This document shows positions 46,509-59,600 of a stretch of 64,000 bases of DNA, in pieces (positions within the stretch are counted from its first letter, which is position 1; every line of letters starts with the position of its first letter). This DNA comes from Rhynochetos jubatus (taxonomy: Eukaryota; Chordata; Aves; Eurypygiformes; Rhynochetidae). The stretch is from assembly GCA_027574665.1 (NCBI GenBank), contig CM050651.1:10479501-10543500 (forward strand), written 5' to 3'. Below the pieces are notes generated by a model. The model saw only the letters and a program-made list of their open reading frames with translations. It was not told the DNA's origin and did not search any database. The translations under genes and the position numbers were made by a program.

Positions 46509-49500
46509 TTTAATGCTTATTTTACATGTTCTAATAAGCTATAGTTATATTTTAACAATTGTGTAACATGTGCTTGGATTATGCACAACTAAAAATACGG
46601 CTGTAACTCACTTTATCTTTTCTCATTCCCAGTAACAGTGTCTTATGTTACTGAAAATAAATCAAATACTTGAAGGGTCATTGCATGTATGAGCTCAGCA
46701 CTCAAGTAACTCCTGCATCCCTCTGAAACTCTGGAGAAAAACATCTTGTTTACATACTGTATGTACATTGTTGTTGTCTTTTGTGCAGGACACTGAGAAA
46801 GTCCTGCAGGAAATATTAGAAATGCCTCATTCCATCGTTGCTAATGGAAAAGTGACACTTGGATTAGGTGGAAGAAGAAAACACAAACCAAACCTGACTG
46901 ACTTATCTTTCTGTTTGTGGTTTTCGTTGCACTTACGCTGCAGAAGAATGCAATGCAAAATTCTGAAGTAGGTATTACTAAGAAACGTTTTCAGAAGACC
47001 GGCTCTGAACAAAGAGCAGACACCTGCTACCACTCCAGACATAAATAATTGCACCTGTATGATTTGTGAGAGAAGAACTTACTTAAACAACTGCTTTTCT
47101 AAAGCATTGTTTACCCCAGAGAACCTTCTACACCGTGAATGTCAGAGGAAACTGTAGAAGGTCATATATCTCAGACCTATGAACCAGTTGTCCTCACCAA
47201 CAGTGGATGTTTTGAGTAAATAAGGCTGCATCCTGCTCTGTGACAGGCTTACTTAATGTTAACCGATTCGTAAAGGCCACTTTCTACATGCAAAAAAGAG
47301 TCAAAAATGTACGTTTGATGATAAAGATGGCATTTAAAAAAAATTCTTTTCAACTTTTCTCTCTTAGACCTAAACCAAAACGTTAAACATTTCCACAAAT
47401 GTTAAGTATTTTTACAAAGGTGTAGCCTGCCCATCGATTTTTTTTCCCTGGAGTGGGTTGTTTCTCCAGCATGAGCACAGAATGAATCACGTACAGAGCT
47501 TCCCCTAAAGGATGGGTATACAAAAACCCACACGTACCCAAGTTAGTCAGCAAGTTCCATTTCTTAGCAAAACTTTGTTAAGATTGTTTGTTAGCAAATA
47601 CCATTTTCCATTCCCTTTCTTCAAAATATCCTCTTTGGCATATTGTTGCCTCTTGAAGTGTGTTTATTTATAGAACGGCTACCCAAACTCACCTCTCACC
47701 TAGTTATCGGACTGCAACATATGTGATGCCGCATTTCCTTCCTATTCAAGGAGATCTGGGCTGCATTCCCACAGCCACGCGGGGCGCTCCCTTCGCTCCC
47801 CACTCAGCCACCGGGCACTGCACACCTGGGAGCTGCTAAAAGGTCCTTCTGGGACTGCTTGGAGGTTGCCCAATATAAAATGCAGCCTCAAACACCACCA
47901 CATTGCAACCACCTGAACAAGACTGGTTGTCGTACGAGTTGTACGTTCCCAGGTGTTGCCGAAATCGCAGCAACGGCACGAGCAAACCACGTCTCCAGTC
48001 CTCCGAAGTTTCACACGCAGTACTCACGCAACCTGCTTTACACATGGCGACATCCCGGTGTGCCGGTGTGTACGTGCTAAGGACGAGGATACATATTTGC
48101 AGAGTTAGAGCCTTAACTGAATGCAGGGCTTGTTTTGTTTTTCAAAAAAATACGTATTTCAAACAAATATCTCCACATTTCGCTGTTATTCAAGCATCCT
48201 TTTTTTTTTCCTGTGCCAAACTGATAGTTTTTAAATGCTGTATCATTACTTTGGATATGTCAAAACTATCTCAGTTTTTAGCATGTTTTTCTACTCGCTG
48301 TAGTAAGCAGAAAGTGTCCAAACAAATGGTGTGTTGCATGATTCAGTCCACCTTTCAGTCTTACACGCAATGATTTCACTGTGTCTGCGTAACCCAGCGT
48401 TAGGCACATAGGCACCTATGTACTGAATTGTTCCAGGGATCGAGTTTCTTACTGCCTTGTTCCAGGAAATGGGGTTTCTTATTGCCTTACCACATGAACT
48501 CAGCTTGTAGTACAACAAAGCACTCAACACTTTAAAAAAGGTTTTTCTATGATCTCATTATTGTGCACACGGTGTTATGCGGTAATGGAAACCTCATCAA
48601 TTACAGGCTGCTCGGTTACATCCTGTGTAACGCAGGGTCGCCCTATGGAGCTTATACAGAATTGCAGACAAAAGGCCTATTCTCTTCCATATAAGCAGAA
48701 ACCCAAATTAATTTTGAGTCAGACTTGGCAGGATTTCAAATTTCTGCTGCCCGTGTTTGTTAAAAAGAATGAGAGTAGTGAATAAAATTGTTTTATAAGA
48801 GCGCTGACTTACATCTTAAAAATGTTGACTCATTACAGCACCCATCCTGTGGCCCATTTTGCACATGGAAATCTCCTTTGTGTGAAGCCTTGCTGCTTCT
48901 CCTTCTCGTCCTGACTTCAGCCCCTCTCTGGTGCTGTTAGCTCTCCCCCAGTGCCCACCAGGTCACGTGCATAAGTTTTTCCATTGATTCCAGCGGTCGA
49001 TCTGTTGACCCCAGCATACTTGATTATTTGAAGAAATAACCGTAAGAAATGATTAGATGAAGAGTCTGAAAATAATTTCATTATGTGTTGTGCCTGGCTG
49101 TTCGGCGACATTCTCTCTGCTTTGTACTTGTATTTATTTCCTGGGGGAGATTCTCATCTACTGCATCGCCTGAAGCCAACCCTTGCTCTGCTGTGTCACA
49201 TCTGCGCTGCTGTGTGACTCTAACCTGGTCTGGAGGGAATGCAGGAGAGAATACCCTGCATTAGGGCTATCAGTGGCAATAAGATGGGACTGCCTCAGGC
49301 CTTCTTCACTTGTCAATACTGCTTTAACTGAATTCCGCCGAGAGCTGGAAGGGCTCAGCTTTTCTAAAATCTATACCGGGAGCATACTGTATGAGCTACT
49401 TGAAAATAAAGGTAAGCAGCTTTACTGAACAGAACACAGGAAGAGGCTGATCAGTGAATTCTGCTATTGATTTAAATGACAGCAGTATTCTCCAGCTGAA

Positions 49501-52500
49501 ATTTAAATGCTTGGTATTGTTTCTGAAATGCAGGACTACTATTTTTGCATGTATAACTCACACATCAGATACCTTCACTCATTCACAAGAACCATTTATG
49601 GAACATCAGTCCTCTGATAACCTGTACCTTCACACAATTCATGCAAAAACAGAGTCAAAAACCAGGGAAGAACCATCAAGTGCCTTTAGAAAGCTATTAA
49701 GATAAAGGAAGCTCTTGCATAAGCTTCCTTTCAAGCCTTGCATGTATGAATAACCCATGCTGCTGCTGTGTTATGCAAGTATTTCTAATACTTCCATTTC
49801 TCAGGTAACCTGAGGAATCTATGCACAGAAATACAGAGGGGGGCAGGGTTTAGAGTGGTCCGATCAGTTCATACCCATGAATTATTTATTATTATTAGTT
49901 TTATAAACGGTTTGGTATTGGAGCTGTCAAATACCAGGAGAGAAAAAAAGCAGCCAACCCCGTGGAATCATACAGAAATTAAGACCCACTCTAGCAGATG
50001 ATTTCCTACAACTACTGTCAGGTACACAGCACAGATTTGCCAGCTTTGGTCACGAGTGTTGTTCCAGGGACTTCCATGGGACTGCTATCAACAGGTACTA
50101 CCTCTGTGCGTAAGAGGTACAAACTAAATACTGAGACTGAGTATTGAAAATGTTTTGAAAAAGGGAGAATTGCTATGTACTTCAGCTGGAACCCGTTCAC
50201 CCACTGTAATGTCATCTTAAGGGATTATTTTCTCTACCAAACTGGAAAGCCCCAAACAAACCTTTCTTTTCATACAAAAATACAGGCCTTGTTCAACAGA
50301 GATTACTAACTTTAAATCCTACAGTGCTGCTGCAGGAGTATAACTAGCACAGTTTCCAAGATTTATTGTTTCCTCAACATTTTGTGACCATTTTTTTCTG
50401 CAAAGTTGGATACTGTAATATCAGGATCAAAGTTGTAGGTAATGGCATCTTTCTAAAGCGGTATCAGCTACATCAGCGTAACAAGCCTTTGTTTCTTGTT
50501 TATAACCACGTGAAGGTAAGTCCGCCCTTACCAATATACCAACCACAGTGCGGTTTCATTTTAGGCACACTCACAATTCTTACAGTTCTTTTTAAGTGTG
50601 ATGTCCAAAAGAATCAAGGCTCCAAAACCACACTGCCTGTCCATGTAACGGTTGCTTTGCCTTTGCTCTTCCCAGTAACTGTTGACCAATGATGAGTGAT
50701 GTGACAGAGGCAGAAGTCACACAGATAATGAGCTTCCTACAAGCACGATGAAAGTAGTCAAGCAGATGAGCGTGGTTCTACATGGCACCTCTAAGTGCCA
50801 CAGCCAAAGGAAAATCTGCAACACGAGCTCACACAGTTCAAACACGAGAGAAACCATATGGGGAGACGCTCATAAGTGCTGTAAGCCAAGACAGAAGCTG
50901 CAACCAAAACGCAAGGCATAAATCCTGGAGAAACAAACTGCATCAGTTCCAGCATTTCTTAGAAAAGGGCCGCTCCTACTTACAGTGAAACTATTATCAG
51001 TGTCTTCAGTGGAAGCAAGACCAAGTCCCTAATTTGTAAATCCTAGCAAAAGCATCATTTCCTGTAGCATTAACAGCCCCCACAGCATAGTGAAAGCTAA
51101 TTTACAGTTATTGAAACAAATGAAGGCTCATTCTCCTTATATGATTACATCAAAAATAACAGTCTTGATAAAAATCGGAATGTTCAAGACTGAATCTGTA
51201 CATGTGGATAATTTGATTAAACCTGAACCCTGTCTTGGGAGGGAATCATTATGACAACTGCTTTTTTCTTTTCGATGCTTCTTTTATCATTCTAGTTACT
51301 TTCAAACCTTTTCCCCTGTGTAGCCCTCCTCCTTTCCCCCCACCTCCTGCTCAGTACCATTTTGCAACCTGCAGCAAAACCACCTCTACCCTACACAGGC
51401 AAAGAAAGTTCACTGCATGTAAGATTCCTGCTGGCCCACACACCTAGGGGAGAAAATTAAATCAGAATACATGAATAAGTACCAGGCTCAAAGCTTTGCC
51501 TGAAGTGTTTTGCAAGATTCATCATACTCATCTGTTTTCTTCCTCCTCTGCTGATCAGCAGAAACCTTCCTCTTCCAGGCTAGAAGGGGAAAAAAAAATA
51601 GAGCTTAGGTCAGGGAAAATTAAACATTGCTGTTACTGTGATGCCAAGAAGTGTTTACTAGGCAATGAAGGAAGCCTTAACCAGCTAGGCTGCGCATGCT
51701 TTTAACCAGTCCTTCCAAAGGATGAAAGCAACCAACTTGTCATGACAGCAACAAATTTTCAGACAATTTGAAACTGGCCATAACGCAATGCTTACAGGCT
51801 AACATCTTGTACGTATTCAAACATTCTGAAAACAAATTAAACTCTTGCCAGCCCTGACAGTTTCTAAACTAATGCATATACATACCCCTCAGAAAAAAAC
51901 TCAGAACGACCAATCTGTGTGCTTATATCCCCAGAGAAGTGTACCCTACCGTGTTGCTGTAGACACCCCAGCACAATCTTGTTTGACTCTGTGAGCAATT
52001 AAAACACTAACTGCGATGTTGCAATAATAAATTAATCGCAGACGAGCAGAGCTAAAATGAATACAGGTAATACCAAACACAGTAGGACCTGCTTTTCCTT
52101 AGCACTGGAGCTCTTTTGTTCACATAAACCAAAGCCTAAATTGGTGAAGTTGCACCTTTTGAACAGTTCGGAGGCTGATAAAGGAAGGCTGCTGTTCCCT
52201 GGAGATACATGTGGTCCTGCCCGGGAAGCAGAAAGCACGCTCTCCTTCTCTTTTAGACTAGTCACAACGCCAAGGCTGTGGAAATACTGATGTGCTCACC
52301 CGGAAACCAGATTAACACTTCTCAGCCGAAAAATCATAGAGGAAAATAGAACCTACGGAGGGGTGGTTCTACGGACTCGCGCTACAGGCAAATTGCCATT
52401 AAAGGGTGCGTGCTTAGAGTTGGGCTTTGCAAAGTACAAACAGCATAGATGAAAACAAGCGGTGAATTAAAAAATAATAACTAACCCAAACTAACAAGTG

Positions 52501-53254
52501 AACAATATGAGACAAAGAAGCAAAACCAGCTGACAGCCACCCCGGTAGAAAAAGGAACTCAGAGACCATCAGGCCATGCACAACTCCGCAGCGGTTGGGA
52601 TAAGCAGATTACTATTCAGAGCACATGGGATAAAGCTAAACCCTCGAAGCCATTTCCCTTCACGGCACTTGTTCCCAGCCCCTTTGTTCCCCGCGGACAC
52701 GTCTGGGGCTCTCTCCATCCCCCTGCCTCCCCAGCCGTCCGGCGGGTCCGTTATGTCCTTCTTTTCCCCAGGCTGCGCGCCCCGGGCCAGGCTATGCCCG
52801 GACTCCTGCTCTTTGTGAGGCTGTCGGAGGGGCCGGGGGCGAGTGCCGAGCGGAAGGTGGCTAGTAGGGGAGCCCCAAGTGCGAGGGAGCAGTGCGGGAG
52901 GGAGCCCGTGGGGCCGCGGCGGGGCGGCGGGCAGAGCGGCCGGGGAGGTACGGGGGGGGAGCGGGGGGGAGCCCCCGAGGCCGGTCTCCGGCCGGGGCTG
53001 CCGGAGCGGCTGCTGCATGGGGCCGGGCGGCCGCACGGCTCCCCCCGCCCCGGCGCTCGGGAAGGCTGCGGCAGGTACCGCAGACGCTGCCGCCGGCCGT
53101 GCCGCGGGGGCTGCGCGCCTCTGCTAGCCCCTCCGCGCCCCGCTGGCCCTGCCCCCGGAGGCAGGGGAGCCGGGGGGAGGGCGGCAGGGGTGTGCGGCGG
53201 TGGGGGATTAGCGGGACGCCACGGCCCCGCCTTCCCCTTCGCATCCCGGGCGCG

Positions 53255-53299
53255 ATGCGAGGGGGAGATGGACCCGAGCCGGCGGCGCTGGCACCATGA
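53255..53299 (+). other. Upstream ORF overlapping the PRSS12 start codon
   Basis: ATG at 53255 opens a 14-codon frame (MRGGDGPEPAALAP) whose TGA overlaps the PRSS12 ATG as ATGA. A second upstream ATG at 53268, in the remaining frame, runs past the start to 53621. Both matter only if the transcript begins upstream of them. Confidence 0.5.
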
Positions 53300-53617
53300 C
53301 ATTCACCGGCTTCGTGGTGGCGCTGGTGATCGGGGCGATCCCCGGAGCCCGCGGGCTGGGGCAGGTCTCCGCCAGCCTGCCGGCCACCCGCCAGCCGCAG
53401 CCCCCCGCCGGCTGCCCCGCAGGGGGCTTCGCCGCGGCCCAGCGCCCCTGGCCACCGGCGGCGCCCGCTCTCCCCAGGCGGGGGGCGGCGGGCCGGGCGC
53501 CGCGGGGCCGCCGCGGGTCCTGCGCCCTGCCCGGCGGCGGCGGCGGCGGGCCCCCCGGGTGCGCCCCCGGGGCTGGCAGGGGCCGGGAGGAGCGGGGCCG
53601 CGCCGACTGCGAGCGAG
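53296..53617 (+). CDS. PRSS12: PRSS12 exon 1 (coding part): signal peptide and degenerate kringle region
   Basis: 107 codons plus one base; donor GAG/gtgagc after TGC GAG CGA G. Signal peptide residues 1 to about 20 with core FVVALVIGAI. Residues 21-107 are rich in Pro, Ala, Gly and Arg (PALPRRGAAGRAPRGRRGSC, GGGGGGPPGC) with only four cysteines. The end ADCERG/PVRLQGG sits where human has the last kringle cysteines followed by SVRLRGG, so the exon is homologous to the kringle-coding one. Start context is caccATGa. Confidence 0.88.
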
Positions 53618-56600
53618 GTGAGCGGGGCGGCGGCGCGGGGCCGGCGGGGCGGCGGAGCGGGAGGGTGCGCGGGGGCGGTGCGGGACCCAGAGCCCCAGCC
53701 GGGCGGTAGCGTTCTCGCCGTCCCGCACCCGGCTCCCCGTCGCTGGAGGGAACGCGGGGTCGGACGCCTTTTGCCGGAGTGACAGCTAAAGCTCTTCCCG
53801 GAGCAGAGCGGAGGCTTCTGCACCAGCACATGCATCGGGCAGACCAGCGTCCTACCTGGCGTTACTCGGCGCGGCTTGAACACCGGGTAAGTCGCGCTCG
53901 GAAGCTGTGCCCCAATACTCAGCAGGCTCAGCTAGCCAGGACTGGCGGTCCCGGTTTTGCAGTCGGGCGCGCTTCTCCGGGAAGCACTCCGTCGACAGAA
54001 GTTCAGCGGCAGAAGGAAAAACAAAAGGATGCCTTGCCCTGAACGCGAACGGCTCACGTAGCATCTCTTTATTTCCTCTGCCACCTCTTGGGATGATGGG
54101 GTTAGGGCTGGTGCTCGAGGACATCTGAGCCCAGCCAAGAGGCTGTGCTTCCCCCCCCCTCGCTAAACTCCCAGTGCCTGCAGTGGAAGTTTGCCGAGCG
54201 TAAGGAGTGAACGGCGATTTCAGCATTCAACCATTTAGCAGCCGGTGAGCTTTACATTTCATCAGTGCTGGCGTTAAACATACTTGCGTACAGTCTGGTT
54301 TTGAATGACTTCACATTTTCTCCTGCACTTCCCTGCTATTACCTCCTACCTAAATACGAACTATGTCCTATCTGTATCTGTACTAAAAATGAACAAGCGT
54401 AAATGTTGCAACGAAAATAAAAATTCCCTTCTTTGTTGCCCGTCCTTTTACGTGTTTTATAACATCACGAGGTCAGCAAAGAAGCCGATCGTTAATATTA
54501 TTATTAATTTTGTGCTTTCTCTGAAGAGGACTGTTATATTTCTCTTCCAACAACAGCTCTAGAAGGGGAAAAAACCAGATGATAATTTGGACAACGTGAT
54601 AATTATACACAGTGGTATAAAAAAATCACGTGAAGAGAATATGGGGGCACCGATGTCCATATTGATCATTTATACATTTAAAACAAGAGGCAGCTTCCAA
54701 AGCTGTGTTCCACGTCAAGTGTTGTACTCCTTCAAGAAAACAGAGTGATGTTATGCATCACAGATGTGTCCCTGGAAAGAATACCAGGCAGCTGATGCCA
54801 GGTGGAGAAAACAGAGATGAAAAAAAATCCAGACAACTTCATGCCCTTTAACTGGACTCAGTTTGGGAAAGGGTCCTGCAGTTGCTTCTTTGATTTAGCC
54901 CATCATATTCATAGCTTTTTTCCAGAATTCTTCAGTCTGGTTCCCAAAATACTTGGTGAGGGCTTGGTCTAGCATGTTCCAGTGAAGAAGAACATGGCAT
55001 TTCATTGCTAAAGAACCCAATCTTGCACTTACTAAAGTAAATTCCAGAATCCCGCGTAAGTTCAGCATGAAAGCAAAAAAACCACTAAGAATATTACATG
55101 GTTTGGGTTTAGCTGTGTTTCTTCAGTCTTTTTGGAATGCTGCTTTTTTTCCGCAGCAAAGGACAGTCCAGGTTAGCCCGTGTTAAGAGGGAGGGCGTAG
55201 CTACTGAACGATAGCCACTGCTTTCACTGAAAGGTCATTGCTTCTGCTGGACGTGGTGGTACACTCTGACATCCACAGGGCAAACTTATATCCAGAAGCC
55301 TCCATGGGGGTGATAGGAAAGAAGCAGGGAGTGTGTGAGGTGGCTTAAGGTGGAACATCGAAATGAATCAAACCGTTTGCTCAGAAGTAAACATTATTAT
55401 AACATTTGTCCTGAAGTACGTTCCTTTCTTACACGAAGCAAAGAAACGCAAGTAAGGCAGTGTTATGATGCAGTTTATAGCTAGAGAAGGAGAGACTACT
55501 CAGAGAGAAACTCACTGTGTCCGTTGCTTTAGTACGTGCACTAAGGAAGCCCATACTGTTATTAGGCACCTGCAGTAACTAAAGGCTTATAGTCTAAATG
55601 AGAGGTTATTCTTCCTACCTGCTAAACTATACGCCAGGCAGTTGATGGAAGGCCTTTTGGGGGTTGGTTTGTTGTTGTTTGGTTTTTTTTTAATAGCATA
55701 GGGTTAAAGGAAAAAATAGGATGCAATATTAAAACATGAACGTCTATACTTCCCTTCTAAGAAGCAGCTCTTCTGGAACCATTCTTATTACAGCTGCACA
55801 GCATGAACCCCCCCGTTTCCTACAGCTCTCTACCACATAAGACAACCGCAGTCCTTTAGAGCCCATTGCATTCCTAACACTCCAGTTTATTTTTTCAGAG
55901 CCTTAAACCATTGATCATTGGCACTGGTGCAGAGGAACCAATTCAGCACATTACACACTCAGTACATACAATATTTATGAAACTACTAATATAAGGATCC
56001 TTGAGTATGCCATGCTACTGTCTGCTGAAGTGCTCAAGATAGTTCTTAAAAAGTAGTTCTGATGGAACTTTTTTCAAGGTTAAATACCAGGAGAAAATCA
56101 TTATGATTTTAGCCTAAGAGCAGTGCTGAGGGAAAGTGATGGACAACAGCATTCATTGATCGCTGTGAACGTGATCCATAGTTTTGCTGAAGTCAAGAGG
56201 GTTAATGTCTTTGATTTCCCAGGCCTGATCCTGGAATGGAAGAAGTTTCCACTGATTTGAACCGGTATTAGATTTGTCCTATACTACAGGTAGTGTTCTA
56301 CAAGTGCCTCATACAAACCGATGAGTTAGTTTCATTCTGAAACTGGGATAGACTCTTTTGCATGTATTATGAATCACCCACTAGTGTTCTGAAGTGTCAC
56401 AAGTTACCATGTGGATGCATGGGATAGACAGCATGTATCAACAGGAGACCAGCACGCTTTATGTCACTGTGGACTTACCTAACCGACTCCAAGGCAACAG
56501 AGATGAATTATCAGTGCAGGGCCTTTCTGTGGCACTATCCCATGTTGGAACACCTTGGACATGAAAGCAGAAATGAAAACATTTGTAATTTTTACAGATT

Positions 56601-59600
56601 TAGAAAAATCAAAATATATCTTTTGCTTTGCTGCAAATTTGTGAAATCTGCAATTTCAGAGCATCCAGCAACAGCATGAAAGGCACAGGCAGCTTCTACT
56701 TCTGATCTCCCTTTTCCAAATCTGCATTTACAGCCAAATCACAAACCTTTGGACATAGGTGTTTACAAAGAAACTGCTGGCACACCCTTAGCCAACACCA
56801 TAAACCCCACTGCTGCAGCACTTACTTACACTACAGCAGAGGCAGAAGTGATTCCCATTCTGTTTGCAGTTCAGCCACACACAGTAGCAATGCTTTTCTC
56901 AGTGAAATGGAGAAAATAAAAGAGGGTTTGAAGTTACCCAGCACCCCTGCATGTGAGAATGGCATAGGAAAAGAGGCCAGGCACAACAGCACAATTCCTT
57001 TGAAGCTGTTCTGCTTTTTGGAGTTAATTAAAAGTTGGCTGAGAGGTGTTGCTCTCCCTTTTTTCCTGTGTGTCTCATCTTGAGCCTATATGGCAGGTGT
57101 TGCGGAGCAAGTCTCGGCAGCACCCACTGGATACCCTTACTTCCTTGCATTTGCAAGTATAACTTAATCTCTTTTAAACAGTGATAGCAGATAGGAAAGA
57201 CTCTGACTTGGGCAGATACCAGGGCAACTAAAATTACCAGACTGTATGTAAACAACACAAACTGACCGTCAGTAACCTCAGCTAGAACATAACTAAAGAG
57301 ATGCATACACATCTTTTGAGTGTATAAATGATGGAGTTTCTGTCAAAACCATAGATATGTTTTCTTCAATACAGGGCTGAATCAAGTCCATTGTAAAACC
57401 ACAGTATTTGTCCTAGAGCTGCCTAGTAGGCCCGCTTTGTGGTGCTGCGCCCTTGTTTCTGACTCTCGTGGGAGCAGTTCACCTCTCATTCTTCCCCTGC
57501 CTGACCAGTGCTGTGGAGGGCATTGAGAGCCACAGGCAGGATCCCTGTACTCATCTTCCCTGCTGCTGAGTTTGGGTTTGAGGCAGCGAAGGTTTGATAA
57601 GCACTTTGAGCGGAGGCTTGACGCTGTATTGAGTTGGTGGAGAGGGGAGAGGGTGTGAGTTTCTCAGAGCATTGCATAAAAGCCAGAGTAGATGTTGCTG
57701 CGTTAGCTCCACTCCCAACACGCTTAGTTTTCTTCAGTGACTAACAGAGCTGAAAACTTAGTAGCTTAAAAATTTGAGATGCTACCATATCTACGACTCC
57801 AGAAACCTAGAGCCTCTGATGCATACACTCAGCCGGAGTTGTTTTCTAGGAAGGAATTCAGATGCCCTTTCTCCAGAGCTGCTTGTGCCCTAGGGAGAGC
57901 AAAGAAGGAAGCCCCTTGGGCACATGCACTTAGGTGCAGTGTGGGCTTAGCCTGTTAAAACGCAACAGTAGAAGTCTTAAGTGGTGAAATTAAGAATTAA
58001 CCAGTATCCTTTTAATCATGTTCATATTAGTTTTCTTGCTGCTTATAAAGTGAGTGTTTCCTGGTCATTTTAATAATACAAACACTGATTATCTTGCAAT
58101 TAAGGTATTAACACATTCTTAATAACAAAGATTGAATCATGAGTAGTAAACAGGTCCTGATAATACAGCATGAACATACACGATGGCAGGTAGTGTTGGT
58201 CATCCTGCAACTCCCTATGATCAATCCCTGTGATCAAACACAGATCTGTGATTCATTATGAAGTATGAGTTTTATCTACTGGAAAGAAAAAATAAGCTAC
58301 TGAAATGTAAGCCTGTGTTTTAAAGTTCTGTTATGTTTTATGAGGTATCCATGTCACTGTAACTAATATATCCCTTGATCCAGTAAAGTAACTACCAGGG
58401 CTCTGAATACCACATCTTTTTGAGTAAACAACAGAGAAATAATGTTCTTGTTTGTGTGCTCTTTGATTTTTTTGCTACATAATTACAACTCCTCATATGA
58501 TATAGGTTGATAAATACTTCAAAGTCCGTATGAAACAAAAAAATACTGTATCATTTTTACTCTTGTTGGATACAATGCTGAAATTCTGAGGTAGAAACAC
58601 TTAGACTGGACTTCGTAGAAAAATATGTTAGAGAGATTAACCTTTCAGAGGGTTTTCAGTTCTGACTTTTTTTTTTTTTTTTAAAAAAAGGTTTTACTTA
58701 TTGTTTTGCTTGAGGAGAGAATGCTGGATTTTGCCCAGAATGGTTTAGGTTAATCATAGCTATAGATATCAACACTGTTCTATGAGGGGAGTAGTAAGTC
58801 AATGCAACCGCAGGTTACAATTATTATACTATATATTCAGTTAATTCTATTAAGCAGCAGGCACAATACAAAGTTTAATTAGTTACATGTAAAATAGGCT
58901 TTCTTTTTATTTCTTTCTAGATTAACTTATCGGGTGAAAATCAAGAAGATTTTAAATTAGTTGCAAAATTACCTTTAACAATCATCTTGTGTGTTTTCTA
59001 TACGACAGAAGCTGGTTCTTTACTGTATTTTCTTGTGAGATGAATGAAGGTTTGTTAGAATGCTACTACCCTTCATAAAACACTGGTCTTCCTATACACA
59101 GCTGTAAATCTACAGGAAAAAGGCAAACCAAAATATTTTTTGACATATTAGATGAGCTTTTTAGAAATCCCCCATTTATTGTTTTCATCTACGTCTTTTC
59201 CCGCAGGCACATGGAGATAAGGCACTGTGCCTTCCAGTCATTCTCCCTTCCTTACCAACTGACACCCAGTAGTGTGTTTTCCCACTTCAACAGGGACCGG
59301 ACATCACCCAGGGTTCTTCAGGGGAGTGGCTGGCGAGGGAAAGGCTGACCTCTTTGTTTAATGGTGCATGTCCACAGGGAGAACTCTGTGCTTTTCAAAC
59401 TTCTTTCCTGAGGCACCTACTCGAGATGCAAAGGATTTCAGATTTATTTTTAGTTGTTGGGAAAGAGTTTGTGATGTGCAAAAGTTAATCTCTTGTGCTA
59501 TCTGCTGGTCTGTCTTTGTGAATAAATTCTTCTACTGTTGTCATTGGGATTCTGTAAATACAGAAAGACGAGTGAGCCAAATTCTGCCATGGAGACCTTA

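Larger units (their letters stand above)
38661..52570. other. Intergenic region between METTL14 and PRSS12 (divergent promoters)
   Basis: 13.9 kb with two CR1 fragments, a C13-A-C8 run and scattered A/T-rich sequence. The longest open frame (47903-48373, 156 codons) resembles nothing and has no splice-linked partner. No RNA gene, retrovirus or conserved coding exon that I can support. Regulatory elements for either flanking gene may lie here but are not identifiable by eye. Confidence 0.65.
52650..53770. promoter_or_regulatory. CpG island at the PRSS12 5' end
   Basis: Extremely GC- and CpG-rich block covering about 650 bases before the PRSS12 ATG, all of exon 1 and the start of intron 1. Its composition produces several overlapping long open frames on both strands (up to 340 codons), which are shadows. 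No TATA box is evident. Confidence 0.85.

Noticed and set aside
47903..48373. 156-codon plus-strand open frame in the METTL14-PRSS12 interval
   Set aside because: No family resemblance, no plausible start context or neighbouring exons, and composition typical of random A/T-rich sequence. Length alone is weak evidence in 64 kb.
49183..49428. 81-codon frame ending at a good donor (aaag/gtaagc at 49410)
   Set aside because: The donor matches consensus and the frame looks mildly protein-like, but there is no convincing acceptor or family match. At most a non-coding first exon, which cannot be shown here.
52751..53883. Very long open frames on both strands around PRSS12 exon 1 (up to 340 codons on the minus strand)
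   Set aside because: They fall wholly inside the CpG island, are low-complexity Arg/Pro/Gly/Ala, overlap each other in several frames and match no family. High GC alone removes stop codons.
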